From Desulfobacterales bacterium (GTDB lineage: Bacteria; Desulfobacterota; Desulfobacteria; Desulfobacterales; JAUWMJ01): a DNA stretch of 10,811 nucleotides. Numbering within the stretch: position 1 is the first letter of the stretch; every line of letters starts with the position of its first letter. The notes under the pieces were generated by a model, which was given only the letters and a program-made list of their open reading frames with translations, was not told the DNA's origin and searched no databases. This document shows positions 4,721-10,811 of the stretch, piece after piece. The position numbers and the translations under genes are program-made. Location of the stretch: positions 1 through 10,811 of the forward strand of contig JAUWMJ010000055.1 in the NCBI GenBank assembly GCA_030613225.1, written 5' to 3'.

Positions 4721-6460
4721 ATGGATGCTTTATTGATTATGGTGGTAGTATTTGTCGGTTACATTCTTATGTACAACTTTTACGGCAAGTTTATCGGCAA
4801 AAAGATTTTTAATCTGTCGGCTGAGGCAAAAGTGCCTTCCGTTGAACTCGAAGACGGGATTGATTATGTGCCCACTAAAAAGGAAGTGATTTTCGGGCAT
4901 CATTTCACATCAATAGCAGGCACCGGACCCATCGTGGGACCGGCAATCGCTATTATATGGGGCTGGGTTCCGGCAATCATATGGATCTTTGTGGGAACTA
5001 TCATGATGGGAGCGGTACACGATTTCGGCGCTTTAATCATTTCCATGCGAAACCGGGGGCAATCGGTTGCGGAATATACAGCCAAATATGTGAACAGCCG
5101 CACCAAGTTTTTATTCTTTTTGATTGTTTTCCTGGAATTGTGGATTGTAATTGCCATTTTTGGTTTGGTGATTGCTGTTGTTTTTGCCATGTTTCCACAA
5201 TCGGTGATCCCGGTATGGCTGGAAATACCCATTGCCATCTATCTTGGTTATCTTATTTATAAAAAAGGCGCAAACGTTATGACCGCGTCGATTGTTGCCG
5301 TGATTGTAATGTATGCCACGTTCATCATCGGTTATTATGTGCCGGTTAAACTACCTGTCATTGCAGGAATTCCCGCCACTGGTCTATGGACAATTATTTT
5401 GCTTATATACGCCTTTATCGCATCTACACTGCCGGTTACCACGTTGCTCCAGCCTCGCGATTTTATCAATTCGCACCAGTTAGTTATTATACTGGCTCTT
5501 CTGATTTTGGGAGTATTATTCTCTGCCTTTGGCGGCAATCTTCACATAGTGGCCCCTGCCATACAGGCTTCCCCTGCAAAGGCACCCCCCATGTGGCCTT
5601 TCCTTTTTATCACGATTGCCTGCGGTGCAATTTCCGGATTTCACTCACTGGTTTCATCGGGAACATCTTCCAAACAGATACGCAGTGAATCAGATTCCCT
5701 TTTTGTCGGCTATGGATCGATGCTGATGGAGGGTACGCTGGCAACTTTAGTGGTTATAGCCGTAGCCGCCGGAATCGGAATGGGATATACCCCCAAAGGA
5801 GGCGAGACCCTTATGGGCGTTGCTGCATGGACGACCCACTATTCTTCCTGGGCAGCAGCCGCAGGTCTAGGCTCAAAGATCAGCGCCTTTGTGGTGGGTT
5901 CTGCCAATATGATGGGTACACTTGGTATTCCGCATGGAGTTTGTATTGTCATTATGGGTGTTTTTGTTGCATCATTTGCAGGAACTACCCTTGACACAGC
6001 TACCCGTATTCAACGTTATGTTATTGCCGAACTTTTTGGCGATATTAAGCTTGATTTTTTAACCAACCGCTATGTTGCCACATTTATTGCTGTGGGCACT
6101 GCCTTAATATTAGCCTTTGTTACAGGAGCAGGCGGGAAAGGCGCCTTAAAACTGTGGCCGCTTTTCGGCGCAGTCAACCAGACACTGGCTGCCCTGGTGC
6201 TGATTATTATCGCAGTTTATCTGAAAGCCAAAGGCGGGTTGAAATGGATGATTTCAGGAATTCCTGCGGTTTTTATGGCGGTTATGACCATCTGGGCTCT
6301 TATTATGAACCAGACCAAATTCGGAACCGCGCACAACTTATTGCTGCAGGTCATTAACGGTGTAATTCTTATAATCGCTATCTGGATTGCAATTGAAGGT
6401 CTTATTAAATTGTTCGGTGGCGGTGAATCAGCCGAGGGTGCAACACCACAAGAAACCTAA
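4721..6460 (+). CDS. cstA: CstA/BtsT-family carbon starvation transporter
   Basis: Multi-pass inner-membrane carrier of 579 residues. The family in E. coli (CstA, BtsT) takes up pyruvate and has been linked to peptide uptake under carbon starvation. Family signatures seen: GHHFTSIAGTGPIVGPAIA (59-77), GAVHDFGALIISMRNRG (97-113), LLQPRDFINSHQ (242-253), GAISGFHSLVSSGTSSKQI (302-320), GTTLDTATRIQRYV (421-434) and KLWPLFGAVNQTLA (477-490). It is shorter than the roughly 700-residue enterobacterial proteins, a common shorter form of the family. ATG 4721 is chosen because AAAGGAGG lies 4 bases upstream; an upstream in-frame TTG at 4706 would include that site. It follows the LytS-type kinase and is closed by a terminator. 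Substrate pyruvate is inference from context. No small YbdD/YjiX-like partner was recognised. Confidence 0.93.
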   Translation: MDALLIMVVVFVGYILMYNFYGKFIGKKIFNLSAEAKVPSVELEDGIDYVPTKKEVIFGHHFTSIAGTGPIVGPAIAIIWGWVPAIIWIFVGTIMMGAVHDFGALIISMRNRGQSVAEYTAKYVNSRTKFLFFLIVFLELWIVIAIFGLVIAVVFAMFPQSVIPVWLEIPIAIYLGYLIYKKGANVMTASIVAVIVMYATFIIGYYVPVKLPVIAGIPATGLWTIILLIYAFIASTLPVTTLLQPRDFINSHQLVIILALLILGVLFSAFGGNLHIVAPAIQASPAKAPPMWPFLFITIACGAISGFHSLVSSGTSSKQIRSESDSLFVGYGSMLMEGTLATLVVIAVAAGIGMGYTPKGGETLMGVAAWTTHYSSWAAAAGLGSKISAFVVGSANMMGTLGIPHGVCIVIMGVFVASFAGTTLDTATRIQRYVIAELFGDIKLDFLTNRYVATFIAVGTALILAFVTGAGGKGALKLWPLFGAVNQTLAALVLIIIAVYLKAKGGLKWMISGIPAVFMAVMTIWALIMNQTKFGTAHNLLLQVINGVILIIAIWIAIEGLIKLFGGGESAEGATPQET

Positions 6461-6475
6461 CAAACAACAATTAGA

Positions 6476-6520
6476 CGGAAGTATCGCATCTTTGCGGTAC
6501 TTCCGCTTCTTTTTTATTTT
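6476..6520 (+). terminator. Intrinsic terminator after the CstA-type gene
   Basis: CGGAAGTATCGCA (6476-6488) pairs with TGCGGTACTTCCG (6493-6505), 13 pairs including one G-T, around the loop TCTT, followed by a run of T's (CTTCTTTTTTATTTT). It lies 15 bp after the stop and should separate the transporter transcript from the genes downstream. Confidence 0.9.
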
Positions 6521-6558
6521 TTAAAAATTTCTCCGAATATGCCTGGATATGCCTAAAT

Positions 6559-6990
6559 ATGATTGACAAATTAAAAAGGACTTATTTCAGCCTTTTAATC
6601 CCGGCAATTCTGGGATTTATTTGTATTTACCTGTTAAAAGAGTTTAATTTTATTCATTTGGGTAAACCGCAATTTATATCTATTCTTGCGCCCTCTGTTT
6701 TTGTCCTGTCCGTCATTTTTGCCATAGCAGCCCCTATTTTCTTTCGATCACTATTTGCACACAAAATGAGTAATGAAAAAAGTACGACTGAATCCAAACT
6801 AATTAAATTTGAGCAAAGTCTCATCCGAATTGCGCTTGTGGCCCCTTATCTGGGTTTGGTTGCTTATTTTTTTGAATTTCCGAAATTCTACTTTTCAGCA
6901 ACATTTATAATGGCACTTTACTCTGTTTATTATTTTTATCCGTCACAAAAACGGATTGCATTTGAAAAACGGATTTTTAGAGTAAAATAA
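6559..6990 (+). CDS. Small four-helix membrane protein of unknown function
   Basis: I do not recognise this 143-residue protein. It has four likely membrane segments at about 10-26, 40-65, 89-107 and 110-127, a polar loop at 66-88 with MSNEKSTTES, and a basic C-terminus (SQKRIAFEKRIFRVK), which suggests the tail is cytoplasmic. There are no Cys or obvious catalytic residues. The start ATG 6559 has only a weak TGGA upstream. It lies after the transporter terminator and 34 bp before the next gene, in one direction with the 96-aa protein and the ArsA-like ATPase, so the three probably form a unit. It could be a membrane anchor or target of the ATPase, which is inference. Confidence 0.7.
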   Translation: MIDKLKRTYFSLLIPAILGFICIYLLKEFNFIHLGKPQFISILAPSVFVLSVIFAIAAPIFFRSLFAHKMSNEKSTTESKLIKFEQSLIRIALVAPYLGLVAYFFEFPKFYFSATFIMALYSVYYFYPSQKRIAFEKRIFRVK

Positions 6991-7024
6991 ATGTTGCAGA
7001 CTTACAAAGAATCAAAGCACTATC

Positions 7025-7315
7025 ATGCATAACATACTGAAAACTATAAAAAATAAACTCTTCTCCGCCTGGAAAATTGCGGATGAAGTTGCCCGGGGCA
7101 AGGCAGTAGAAACCATTGAAATCGAACTGGAAGAATTGAACCATATTTTCGGGATTCTGGTGCTGGGTTCCTTTATCGGTATGCCATCGCCGCCGATGAA
7201 AATTTCCCTCGATTTGATGCCCCTGATGGAAAAAGAACTGATTTTAATGATGGAAAAAGTCGATACTGCCAATGAACCACTGTCGCAACTTTTTTCCGTA
7301 TTCGACATAGGTTAG
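7025..7315 (+). CDS. Small conserved-looking helical protein next to ArsA-like ATPase
   Basis: The product (96 residues) is not one I can name. It has no signal peptide. An N-terminal amphipathic helix (about 1-25) is followed by an acidic helix (VETIEIELEELNHIF, 28-42), a hydrophobic segment FGILVLGSFIG (42-52), the turn MPSPP (53-57), an LDLMPLMEKELILMMEKV helix (62-79) and the tail PLSQLFSVFDIG. The hydrophobic piece is short for a membrane span and could instead be an interaction surface. The stop TAG (7313-7315) is 3 bp from the ATPase ATG, so the two are very likely translationally coupled and may act as partners. Confidence 0.75.
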   Translation: MHNILKTIKNKLFSAWKIADEVARGKAVETIEIELEELNHIFGILVLGSFIGMPSPPMKISLDLMPLMEKELILMMEKVDTANEPLSQLFSVFDIG

Positions 7316-7318
7316 GTG

Positions 7319-8245
7319 ATGATAAAACCGGTAAATTTATTTTTCATGGGTAAAGGTGGTGTAGGCAAATCAACATCATCTGCCCTATATTCAGTATATC
7401 TGGCTGAAAAAGGGCATAAAGTGCTGATGGTATCTTTAGATCCAGCCCATAATCAATCTGATATTTTTAAAAAAAGCTTTTCTGACAAACCCATGAAAGT
7501 TACGAATGCTTTTTCGGTAATCGAAGTTGACCAGGAAAAATGGATTAAAGCATATCTTAAGGAAATACAGCAGCAGATCAACAGGACATATAACTATTTA
7601 ACCGCATTTAACCTTGAAAATTATTTTAATGTTATCAAGCACTCCCCCGGTCTGGAAGAATATGCACTCATTTTAGCTTTTAATCATATTCAAAATAATT
7701 TTTCTGATTATGATTATCTTATTTTTGACATGGCACCTACAGCGCTTTCTTTAAAATTTTTTAACCTTCCTGTGCTTTCTTTAATATGGATAGAGCAACT
7801 TCTGGCTTTGCGTCAGGAGATTATTAAAAAAAGAGAAATTATCACTAAAATAAAGCTGATTAAAAAGGAATTTGAGCGGGATAAAGTCTTAAATAAAATC
7901 AATGAGATGAAAAATGAGTTTCAGACTTTAAAAAAGATTTTTGAGCATAGGGACGAAACCAAAGTACAACTGGTTTTAAACCCCGACCGGCTGTCTTTTG
8001 CGGAATCGATGCGTATTTTCGAGAGTTTAAAAGATATTAACATTCATGTTAATCAAATTGTTTATAATAAAAAGCAGATGGATTCAGCAGGAGATGAATT
8101 AAACAAGGCATTAGTCGAAATACCGATGATCAATTTTCCCTATTCTGAAACACCGTTAATCGGTTATGATGTACTGAGGCAATATTTAAAAAATAATGAC
8201 AACCTTGTTGAAAAACAGTTAGATCGAATATTGATGGCGTCGTAA
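7319..8245 (+). CDS. ArsA/Get3-like P-loop ATPase
   Basis: SIMIBI-class ATPase of 308 residues, cytoplasmic. It has the deviant Walker A GKGGVGKST (11-19) with the signature lysine Lys12, the switch I motif DPAHN (41-45), HSPGLEEY (109-116) matching the PGxxE segment of the family, and DMAPT (138-142), the switch II motif, followed by LSLKFFNLP where ArsA/Get3 usually have GHTLRLLxLP. A lysine/glutamate-rich helical section spans about 160-215, then NPDRLSFAESMRIFESL (about 222-238) and IVYNKKQ, the usual C-terminal ATPase elements. There is one ATPase domain, and no arsenite-binding cysteines or other ars genes are near, so arsenic resistance is unlikely. It may target or insert membrane proteins, or energise the neighbour at 6559 (inference). 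GTG 7316 is an alternative start. Its last codons and stop lie in the family B repeat. Confidence 0.88.
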   Translation: MIKPVNLFFMGKGGVGKSTSSALYSVYLAEKGHKVLMVSLDPAHNQSDIFKKSFSDKPMKVTNAFSVIEVDQEKWIKAYLKEIQQQINRTYNYLTAFNLENYFNVIKHSPGLEEYALILAFNHIQNNFSDYDYLIFDMAPTALSLKFFNLPVLSLIWIEQLLALRQEIIKKREIITKIKLIKKEFERDKVLNKINEMKNEFQTLKKIFEHRDETKVQLVLNPDRLSFAESMRIFESLKDINIHVNQIVYNKKQMDSAGDELNKALVEIPMINFPYSETPLIGYDVLRQYLKNNDNLVEKQLDRILMAS

Positions 8246-8436
8246 AAAGTCTCATCTACTGCGTTGCAGCGCTTTTTCAGAAACTCGGCATACTACATGT
8301 ATTGCCTCGTCTCTGAAAAATCACTGCGCCTTTTTATCCCACTGATTTTTAGCGGGGGTATATGGAACTTTTTACTTAGCACCCCAAGGGCATTTCCTGA
8401 GGGCACCATCGGCGTTACTTTTTATGAGTTCATCAA
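8231..8436. repeat. Family B inverted-repeat element overlapping the ATPase gene stop
   Basis: The left end (8231-8251) contains GTCGTAAAAAGTC and matches the left end of the element at 1255 in 18 of 21 positions. The right end (8416-8436) contains ACTTTTTATGAGTTCATCAA, its diverged inverted partner. Inside, TTTTTCAGA (8273-8281) and TCTGAAAAA (8312-8320) form a long hairpin around the quasi-palindrome GGCATACTACATGTATTGCC (8287-8306). The stop codon of the ArsA-like gene (8243-8245) belongs to the left end. A frame open through the element reads repeat sequence and is not taken as a gene. Confidence 0.8.
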
Positions 8437-8500
8437 TGCTATGTCCCATCCCGTCAATTTCCTTTTTTTCTTCTCTTTTCCTTCAAAATCAATATTGACT

Positions 8501-8538
8501 TTGACACCAGATTTTGCAATTTGTAAATTTAAATGGAG
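8501..8538 (+). promoter_or_regulatory. Possible promoter and ribosome binding site of the LytTR regulator gene
   Basis: TTGACA (8501-8506) and TAAATT (8524-8529) are spaced by 17 bases and match the sigma-70 pattern in the -35 fully and the -10 in four of six. A problem is that transcription would start around 8536, at the Shine-Dalgarno GGAG (8535-8538), leaving almost no leader. A second TTGACT at 8495-8500 has no good -10. The GGAG, 5 bases from ATG 8544, is convincing and fixes the gene start. Confidence 0.35.
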
Positions 8539-8543
8539 CATTC

Positions 8544-9320
8544 ATGAAGATTCGCTGTATTATTGTAGATGATGAGCCACCGGCCGTTGATGAACTGGCT
8601 TATATACTTTCCAGGATTGAGGATGTTGAAGTAGTTGCTTCGTCTAATTCAGCTTCGAAGGCCATAAAAGAAATAAGGGCGAAAAAGCCGGATCTGGTCT
8701 TTCTTGATATCCATATGCCGGTTAAAAGCGGCTTTCATGTGGCCCGAATTGTTTCATCATTTGACAGGCCTCCCCTGATTATTTTTGCTACAGCTTTTGA
8801 CCAGTATGCTGTCAGGGCTTTTGATGCAAATGCGATAGATTATGTTTTAAAACCTTTTTCCGAAAATCGCATAAGAAAAAGCATAGAGCGTGCAAAAGAG
8901 TGGATCTCTTCAAAGGGCAAAGCTGTGACTATCCAAGAACTTGATCGTCTGATAGAAAGCATCGGCGGAAATGAGAAAAGCGTTGTTAGAATATCTGTTG
9001 AAAATAAAGGCCGTATTCTTCTCCTCGATCCTGAAAACATCTTTTTTTGCAGGTCGGAAGAAAAGAAGATATTTATAAGTACACAAAATAATCAATTTAT
9101 CTGCCACAGTATTTCCACCATTAGCGAACTTGAAACTATTTTATTACCGTATCATTTTTTCAGAACCCACAGGGCTTATCTTGTCAACCTTTCCTATATC
9201 AAGGAAGTAATTCCATGGTTCAACGGACGCTACCTTGTGAATATGTCGGACGATAAATCGACGGAGATACCGGTAAGCCGGAGCAGGGCAAGAAATTTCA
9301 AGAAGAAGCTTGGTCTTTAG
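8544..9320 (+). CDS. LytTR-family response regulator
   Basis: Cytoplasmic DNA-binding regulator of 258 residues, partner class of LytS kinases. The receiver domain (about 1-120) has the acidic pair Asp9-Asp10, the phospho-acceptor Asp55 in FLDIHMP, Thr83 and Lys103 in LKPF, so it should be phosphorylatable. The C-terminal LytTR domain (about 155-256) shows ILLLDPENIFFCRSEEKKIFI, then FFRTHRAYLVNLSYI and the EIPVSRSRARNFKKKLG end typical of the family. ATG 8544 is chosen over an upstream in-frame ATG at 8514 because the receiver fold begins MKIRCIIVDDE and GGAG precedes it. The kinase gene at 2872 is the only candidate partner in view, about 4 kb upstream with the carrier and ATPase unit between. 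A likely target is the carrier gene, as for BtsR and btsT, but no binding site was identified. Confidence 0.93.
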   Translation: MKIRCIIVDDEPPAVDELAYILSRIEDVEVVASSNSASKAIKEIRAKKPDLVFLDIHMPVKSGFHVARIVSSFDRPPLIIFATAFDQYAVRAFDANAIDYVLKPFSENRIRKSIERAKEWISSKGKAVTIQELDRLIESIGGNEKSVVRISVENKGRILLLDPENIFFCRSEEKKIFISTQNNQFICHSISTISELETILLPYHFFRTHRAYLVNLSYIKEVIPWFNGRYLVNMSDDKSTEIPVSRSRARNFKKKLGL

Positions 9321-9335
9321 GGGAGCTATAATACA

Positions 9336-10367
9336 ATGAAAGCAATGGTTTTAAAAAATATCTGCGATTTTCGAAAGAATAAAGAACCCCTGGAAATGGT
9401 CAATTTGCCTGATCCTGTTCCCGGGGAAAGGGAGATATTAGTTAAGGTTTCAGCCTGCGGGATTTGCCATACCGAGCTGGATGAAATAGAAGGGAGGACG
9501 CCACCACCCAGGCTGCCGGTTGTGCTCGGCCATCAGGTAGTCGGAAAAGTGGAGAAGGTCGGAAGCGGGGCAAATAAATATAAAATTGGAGACAGGGTCG
9601 GTATTGCCTGGATTTATTCAGCCTGCGGTAAGTGCGGATTTTGTCTTCAAGGGGATGAAAACTTGTGTAAAGAATTTAAGGCCACCGGTCAGGACGCTAA
9701 CGGCGGATATGCCGAATACATGACGGTTAAAGAAGATTTCGCCTTTGCCATACCTGATGAATTTTCAGATGTCCACGCAGCCCCTCTCTTATGCGCCGGA
9801 GCAATTGGTTACCGTTCTTTGCGGCTAACAGGAATCAAAGACGGGCAAAGTCTGGGACTTACCGGGTTTGGCGCTTCTGCTCATCTTGTTTTAAAGATGG
9901 TAAGACATAAATATCCGAAGACAAAAGTTTTTGTGTTTGCAAGAAGTGAAAAGGAAAGAATTTTTGCAAGAGAACTTGGCGCTGTCTGGGCCGGTGATAC
10001 TGGCGATGAATCACCTGAAAGGCTTGACAGCATAATTGACACCACGCCGGCCTGGAAGCCTGTCGTTGAAGCTTTAAAGAATTTAAAAAGTGGCGGAAGG
10101 CTGGTTATTAATGCCATACGCAAAGAAGAAAAAGACAAAGACCACCTTTTAAAACTCGATTACCCCATGCATCTATGGATGGAAAAGGAGATAAAGAGTG
10201 TTGCCAATGTGGCCAGTCGTGATGTCAGCGAATTTCTTGAACTGGCTGCAAAAATTCCCATCAAACCGGAAATCCAGGAGTTTTCATTGGAAGAAGCTAA
10301 CACAGCGCTACTTGAACTGAAGGAAAGGAAAATACGAGGCGCCAAGGTATTGAGGATTGATTTTTAA
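9336..10367 (+). CDS. Zinc-dependent alcohol dehydrogenase family protein (TIGR02822-like)
   Basis: Medium-chain dehydrogenase/reductase of 343 residues, expected to be an NAD(P)-dependent oxidoreductase of an alcohol/aldehyde; the substrate is unknown. Catalytic zinc ligands are Cys44 in CGICHTEL, His66 in LGHQVVG and Cys153 in LLCAGAIGYR. Structural zinc ligands are Cys97, Cys100, Cys103 and Cys111. The nucleotide-binding loop reads GLTGFGASAHL (about 173-183). The GIAW and LLCAGAIGYR segments and the GFGASAHL loop fit the subfamily TIGR02822 as I remember it. Gln67 replaces the Glu usual after the zinc-binding His. The gene begins 15 bp after the regulator stop with GGGGAG (9320-9325) overlapping that stop, so the two are probably co-transcribed. 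Its end is 11 bp from the converging gene at the right edge. Confidence 0.9.
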   Translation: MKAMVLKNICDFRKNKEPLEMVNLPDPVPGEREILVKVSACGICHTELDEIEGRTPPPRLPVVLGHQVVGKVEKVGSGANKYKIGDRVGIAWIYSACGKCGFCLQGDENLCKEFKATGQDANGGYAEYMTVKEDFAFAIPDEFSDVHAAPLLCAGAIGYRSLRLTGIKDGQSLGLTGFGASAHLVLKMVRHKYPKTKVFVFARSEKERIFARELGAVWAGDTGDESPERLDSIIDTTPAWKPVVEALKNLKSGGRLVINAIRKEEKDKDHLLKLDYPMHLWMEKEIKSVANVASRDVSEFLELAAKIPIKPEIQEFSLEEANTALLELKERKIRGAKVLRIDF

Positions 10368-10378
10368 GATAATCGGAA

Positions 10379-10811
10379 TTACTTGCGCAGGATAACCGGT
10401 TTCGGCTCATAGTTGCCCGATGCTACCTGTTCCCAGAAATCTTTTTCACCCTTTTGCCATTGTGACCCGAATTTTTCACTGAAAAAACCGCCCAGACGCT
10501 GGAACATTCGCCGCAAACCCGAGCGATGTTCAAGGGTCAGGACGTCCTCTAAAAATTGGGCGATATCCATCATCTTTTCCTTTGGGATATAAGCCCTTGC
10601 ACCCATTTCAATAGATTTTTTAAGGTTCTCTGCTGAGAGAGCATGAGCTGTCAGCATTACCGTGGGAAAACCAAGATGAACAGCGGCGTTGAGCAAATCG
10701 AATCCTCTAACGCCCATGATATCTAGTATGACGGCATCGTAAGTCCATGATCTGATTAAATGGTAGCCGGTTTCATAGTCCTGTGCCTTATCCAGGACCA
10801 GCCCGCTATAG
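10379..10811 (-). CDS. Response regulator receiver protein, partial (N-terminus beyond the window)
   Basis: The frame on the - strand is open to the right edge and reads ...SGLVLDKAQDYETGYHLI, then WTYDAVILDIMGVRGFDLL, so the gene begins outside the window and the ATG at 10717 is internal. ILDIMG holds the receiver phospho-acceptor aspartate, TVMLTAH the conserved Thr, and AYIPKEKM the conserved Lys. After the receiver domain there is a tail of about 50 residues with HRSGLRRMFQRLGGFFSEKFGSQW and no recognisable DNA-binding or enzymatic domain, so it looks like a single-domain regulator with a basic/aromatic extension. Its kinase must be outside the window. It converges with the dehydrogenase gene, and no terminator was seen in the 11-bp gap. 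Confidence 0.85.
   Translation of the reverse strand, partial: YSGLVLDKAQDYETGYHLIRSWTYDAVILDIMGVRGFDLLNAAVHLGFPTVMLTAHALSAENLKKSIEMGARAYIPKEKMMDIAQFLEDVLTLEHRSGLRRMFQRLGGFFSEKFGSQWQKGEKDFWEQVASGNYEPKPVILRK

Noticed and set aside
4900..5238. 112-codon - strand frame and several + strand frames within the transporter gene
   Set aside because: They overlap a gene with clear CstA-family signatures and show no family features of their own.
7319..8245. Arsenite efflux ATPase (ArsA) in the strict sense
   Set aside because: It has a single ATPase domain with no evident metal-binding Cys cluster, and no arsB, arsD or arsR lies nearby; kept as ArsA/Get3-like only.
8514..8543. In-frame ATG upstream of the regulator start
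   Set aside because: The receiver domain starts at MKIRC and GGAG fits ATG 8544; the extra residues overlap the candidate promoter.
8264..8572. 102-codon + strand frame between the ATPase and regulator genes
   Set aside because: Most of it reads through the family B inverted-repeat element, and its end overlaps the start of the well-supported regulator gene in another frame.

Overview
The window reads as chromosomal DNA of a Gram-negative, moderately AT-rich bacterium. The style of the proteins (CstA of the short type, LytS/LytTR pair, ArsA-like ATPase, TIGR02822-like dehydrogenase) and the abundance of short inverted-repeat elements built on TTCACAGGTTCA and CTCGTAAAAAGTC motifs suggest a sulfate-reducer-type deltaproteobacterium (Desulfobacterota, perhaps Desulfobacterales). 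That placement is inference; there is no rRNA or tRNA in view.

Left third (1-2871) is repeat-rich. A small Cys-rich ORF (7-198) is followed by a palindromic element (198-306), a 228-bp tandem duplication (208-663) that carries a dead copy of the 5' end of coaE, and then the intact dephospho-CoA kinase gene coaE. After coaE come back-to-back inverted-repeat elements (1255-1389, 1391-1535), a gene-free AT-rich stretch, another element (1791-2027), a small Roadblock/LC7-like protein gene (2058-2411), and two more elements (2419-2625, 2637-2856). I distinguish three element families by their termini: A (GTAANCGTTCACAGG), B (AACTCGTAAAAAGTC) and C (GGTTCATCGCGGATT). None of them encodes a transposase.

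Middle and right (2872-10367) are all on the + strand: a LytS/BtsS-type membrane histidine kinase, a CstA/BtsT-family transporter with a structured leader and a clear intrinsic terminator, a three-gene unit of unknown function (four-helix membrane protein, 96-aa small protein, ArsA/Get3-like ATPase), a family B element, a LytTR response regulator and a zinc-dependent alcohol dehydrogenase. By analogy with E. coli BtsS/BtsR/BtsT, the kinase and regulator probably sense an external carboxylate such as pyruvate and control the CstA-type carrier. The ArsA unit sits between the carrier and the regulator and may be functionally linked. At the right edge a response-regulator gene on the - strand converges on the dehydrogenase gene and runs out of the window.

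The most unusual content is the repeat biology: element ends that supply the stop codons of two unrelated genes, a microhomology-bounded duplication of a gene start, and element ends lying directly at the starts of three genes.
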